A DNA stretch of 64,000 nucleotides from assembly GCF_008831285.2 (NCBI RefSeq), contig NC_045142.1:873001-937000 (forward strand), in the 5' to 3' direction. This DNA comes from Nymphaea colorata (Eukaryota > Streptophyta > Magnoliopsida > Nymphaeales > Nymphaeaceae). A program made the position numbers and the translations under genes. A model generated the notes under the pieces. It did no database searches, had not been told where the DNA came from, and worked only from the letters and a program-made list of their open reading frames with translations. Positions 60,659 through 64,000 of this stretch are shown here, piece by piece. The stretch's first letter is position 1. The number at the start of each line of letters is the position of its first letter.

Positions 60659-62258
60659 GATCCATCACATATGATTGTTGGACCATAAATCTGAGCCGGG
60701 TCTACTACCCAATAATAATATGGCCGAACATTTTTGTCCTCAGTTTTTTTTTTTTTTTAATAATTCCTGAATACAAGGCTTCCTTTGGCATGTGAAGGCA
60801 CTGGCTTTGCTGTCCTTCACACCAGACGGGGTGACTTTGGAAATATTAGTGGCACCAACCAAACACGTTCTAAGCACTAGATACACATAGGCCTCACGTG
60901 AAGCATGAAAACATGATCACATTATAAAACAAAGTGCCCATCTTTATTCCCGTACTACTTAATCATATTCTCATATGCTCTTCTTAGTTGGGATTCTGTA
61001 AAGTTCTATATGCGATTAGATTGTCATATATTATAGTCTTATTTCAAGTTTAAATCGAATATTGATCGTCTACATGCGATCCGTATGTAAAGTTGGTACA
61101 AGAATTTCCTTCAAATCTTACTTTTTTAGTTAAGTATGATATGTTTTAGATCCCCAAATTCATTTTTAACATTTTAATTGACATTGGTTTTTTATATTAT
61201 TTAAAACTGCGCACAAATATCAACTACTATTCGCTCTTTAACGCATTCACCAGCCAAGAACTTCCCTCTTAATTTCAGAACCACTTAACTTTGGTTATAC
61301 TTAACTCTCTATTTTTGCCACTTTTTAGGTCTTTTGGATCCTCTCAGTGTTGTAAATATATGTTTTCATCTGGTACCAAATCATGTCATATGACAGTGTC
61401 TGGTGAAAACCCAATGTATGTCAATTAATACAACACCCCAAACATAACATCGACGTCGAGATTTTAGAGGTACTTGGACAAGAAAATTGCAGAAAAGGCT
61501 TGTGCCGGATCCCAGCTCCGCACTTCACTACATATGAATAGATCCAACAATGTCATGTCCACAATGAAAGTTGATTTGTGATTGAATGTGAGGTGTGGTG
61601 GATTCATTGTGATAATGAGCAGGCCTAAGAGCAGGACCTACCTGGTTGAAGTACTAGTCTTTGATAAATTGATACTGACCACTCCCTCTATATATAGCCA
61701 TGACTAGATGTATACACAACCTAGTGCTTATCCCTGAGCTTTCACTGTCTGACTGCATGTATATTTCCAGGTAGTACCTGCAATCTTATCTTCTTATGAA
61801 TAGTATCATGCCATAAATCATTTGTTTCACAATAATTTAATGAAACCTGAGAAAATGAACTGGCTTCACAAATGTTTCTGGTTTTTTTTTTCCTTTGGAG
61901 AATAAAGATACGAGACCCTTTCAAAGGCCGTTTGGTAGGAATGCCCGTGTGAGTGTTCCATGAATTTACGCCGACAATAGGAACACTGTGAGTGTTTCAT
62001 GAATTTGGAAACACTCAATACGGTGTTCCTAGTGCCGAACAACTCTTAATGGTTAGGGAGACAAGGGTGCACTTGTTTAACCAGTTATGTCTATATATGA
62101 TGCCACTTAAACATGTTAAGGACAATGACTTTCCAATAAAATTTTGGCGGATTCATAAGAGAGCCAGTATGCTATGGCAGGAAGACACAATGAAGTTTGA
62201 ACTCATGACCAAATCATAATTCATTGTTTTTAATGGTTGAGATCTAGGCTAAAATCAA

Positions 62259-62568
62259 GAAATAATTACACAAAAATGTTTAAGGTTTAGGAAAATAATA
62301 AATTAGCGCCCAACTTTTCAAACTTAAAAAACAGATGCTCAATTTTTTGAGAGAGATTCTGATATCGCTACTTGCCAAAAAAGAATATTAATTTTTTCAT
62401 CAGCCGGGAGATGATGGATTGTTTCTTAGAGGTATTTTTGTTATTTTATATAAAAAAAATTAATGTTTTATATTAGTAAGCTGCTCTGCTCTTTGAGAAT
62501 GCCTCTCTCAAAAGTTAAACAGTGACGTGTTATTATCAAAATTTGGGCATCTTTTGTATAATTTTTTC
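62259..62568. mobile_element. TIR element, possibly Mutator-like MITE
   Basis: Left end GAAATAATTACACAAAAATG and right end, reversed, GAAAAAATTATACAAAAGAT form imperfect inverted repeats. Flanks TAAAATCAA (62250-62258) and CTAAATCAA (62569-62577) agree at 7 of 9 positions, compatible with a 9-bp Mutator-type duplication. About 310 bp, AT-rich, no coding capacity. Confidence 0.5.
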
Positions 62569-64000
62569 CTAAATCAATGTTAACAAAATCCGCTAATATT
62601 GGTTGATCTGAATCGAATTTGTGGTCTTTTTTAAACTTTTTGTAAAATGCTTTTAGAGTTTTTTTTTTTAATTAATTTTTCATTTGTTTTTCTCAAAAAG
62701 TTAATTTTTAGACACTGCTTTATCGATTCACAAGCCGTTGATCATCCAAAACTTTTAATTAGACAATTCACAAAACGCGGGTGAATTGAAGGATTAATCT
62801 CATAGCCTTAGTAACCTCTCTCATTGTCTTTGCCTCTTTTTTAGGGTTCAGAGCTGCGTTAGTACCAAAGGACAAGTCGTACATGTGCTTCAATTTGCCT
62901 TAGCTCTGCCGGATGCAGCTATGAGTGGTGAAAATATATGCTTGAATTAAAATACCCACAAATTGTGTTGATCAGCCCGTGTTTAGGTCAGATATCCCAT
63001 CAAAAAAATCAATGCTGAAAGAAAAAAAAAAATATCAGCCTCTGGTTAGGTTCCGCTTAATTAATTATCTATAAGCATAACAGTAGAGACTATTTTAAGC
63101 ATAAGCGTAGTGTTGGTTCACATGTTTTCTTGCTGGCAACAGTAGAAGATTGCAGTGTGTACATTATCAAATTCGGTTTGCTTTCTGTTCAAGCAATTTT
63201 ATACTGGCATACAGAGAAAGATGTGAGATTCCTCTTTCCATGTCCAAAGTGATCAAGCCCCTGTGGTGAACAAGACTTCATATCGTTAAATTCTCTGAAA
63301 TTAGGTTTTAGTTCCCTGATGTGTGCCGGCAGGCCTAAAAACGGAACTGCTTGTTCTGTTCTGCAGTGTTCCAACCCATTCAAACGACCTCTCATGTTTG
63401 CAAACATGGCGCAGGTGAGACTGCAAATGGAGCTGAGCAGCCATGGCTAAAATTGGAAAGCTTGTTCTTGTTCATCTAAAACTTTCTATTTAAGGAAATG
63501 TTCGGAAAAATTAACAAATTATTGTTACTCAAAGATTAAAGCAGATTCATGACAGAATTTAAACATATATGAGATTTGGACTTGGAACTATGTATCCTGA
63601 GATTTTTGTCTTCTGCTTTCCAAGGATCCAAGTCCACCTCTGACAAATGTAATCCCAAAGTTCAACTCCAAAACAGTAAGGTCCAAAAAATTTACGGCTT
63701 AGACTACCAAGTTCAAACATAAACCGAATTTAAACAAACTTTGCTACACTATTATTTTATAAAACTTTATGGAAGTACATATGAACATACTCATTTGGCC
63801 AGAAAACTATCGTTTTCAAAAATTTATTTGACGTTTATTATCTTTTAAAAATATACCCAATGTAATCTTGAATAAATAAATAGAATTAGAAGCTTTTCCA
63901 AATTCATCCTTTATGCTGGATTCTTTGTTTAAGATTTTGGTTGCGTTTGATTTCCCACTGATCCGTTTGTTTAAGATTTTGGTTGCGTTTGATTTCCCAC

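Larger units (their letters stand above)
56746..64000. other. Intergenic to window end, no gene recognised
   Basis: CT or GA microsatellites lie at about 56741-56764, 56938-56960 and 57904-57934. The 100-codon frames on both strands at 58858-59228 show no recognisable domain. Fragments near 58880-58918 and 59226 have CCACCCCTG/AGGGGTGG edges like hAT MITE ends. A SINE (60120-60320), an hAT remnant (about 60365-60658) and a TIR element (62259-62568) follow. A segment at 61925-62045 starting GGCCGTTTGGTAGG looks like another small DNA element. Confidence 0.5.

Overview
This window reads as nuclear DNA of a flowering plant. The evidence is spliced genes with GT-AG introns, plant gene families (Hsp70, a GH17 glucanase with a CBM43 domain, the type I geranylgeranyltransferase beta subunit, LST8), AT-rich intergenic DNA, abundant (CT)n and (AT)n microsatellites, and many small hAT-like DNA elements. 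The species cannot be fixed from sequence alone; a water-lily-like or other early-diverging angiosperm is possible but is only a guess.

Layout. From about 2.5 to 3.8 kb lies a decayed Ty1/copia fossil. From 3.9 to 19.4 kb is a cluster of four divergent Hsp70 loci: a 5'-truncated, frame-disrupted pseudogene (+), a nearly complete copy with one 7-base gap (+), an intact gene (-) and an intact gene (+). The last two are divergently arranged around a common 1.1-kb region. None ends in the cytosolic EEVD motif. The intact plus-strand gene has lost key ATPase residues and carries a ~160-residue Ser-rich tail that it shares with the first pseudogene. From 21.8 to 29.6 kb is a nine-exon minus-strand gene for a pyridoxamine-5'-phosphate-oxidase-like split-barrel protein. 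It diverges from an eleven-exon plus-strand gene for the geranylgeranyltransferase I beta subunit (30.8-35.7 kb). At 40.2-42.5 kb is a three-exon GH17 + CBM43 glucan endo-1,3-beta-glucosidase, and at 46.0-51.5 kb a ten-exon LST8 gene (a TOR complex WD40 subunit). At 56.1-56.7 kb is a GC-rich single-exon gene of unknown function. I rebuilt the exon structures by hand, and all junction phases close to a whole number of codons.

The genes are unrelated housekeeping or cell-wall genes apart from the Hsp70 cluster, which looks like local duplication and decay. Introns and spacers hold several short hAT-type elements whose 8-bp target-site duplications can be read directly, a tRNA-derived SINE with a 13-bp duplication, and a Mutator-like TIR element. 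The most unusual items are the Hsp70 paralogue with a degenerate nucleotide site and new tail, and an hAT-like element in LST8 intron 3 packed with the palindrome CGTATCGTACGATACG.
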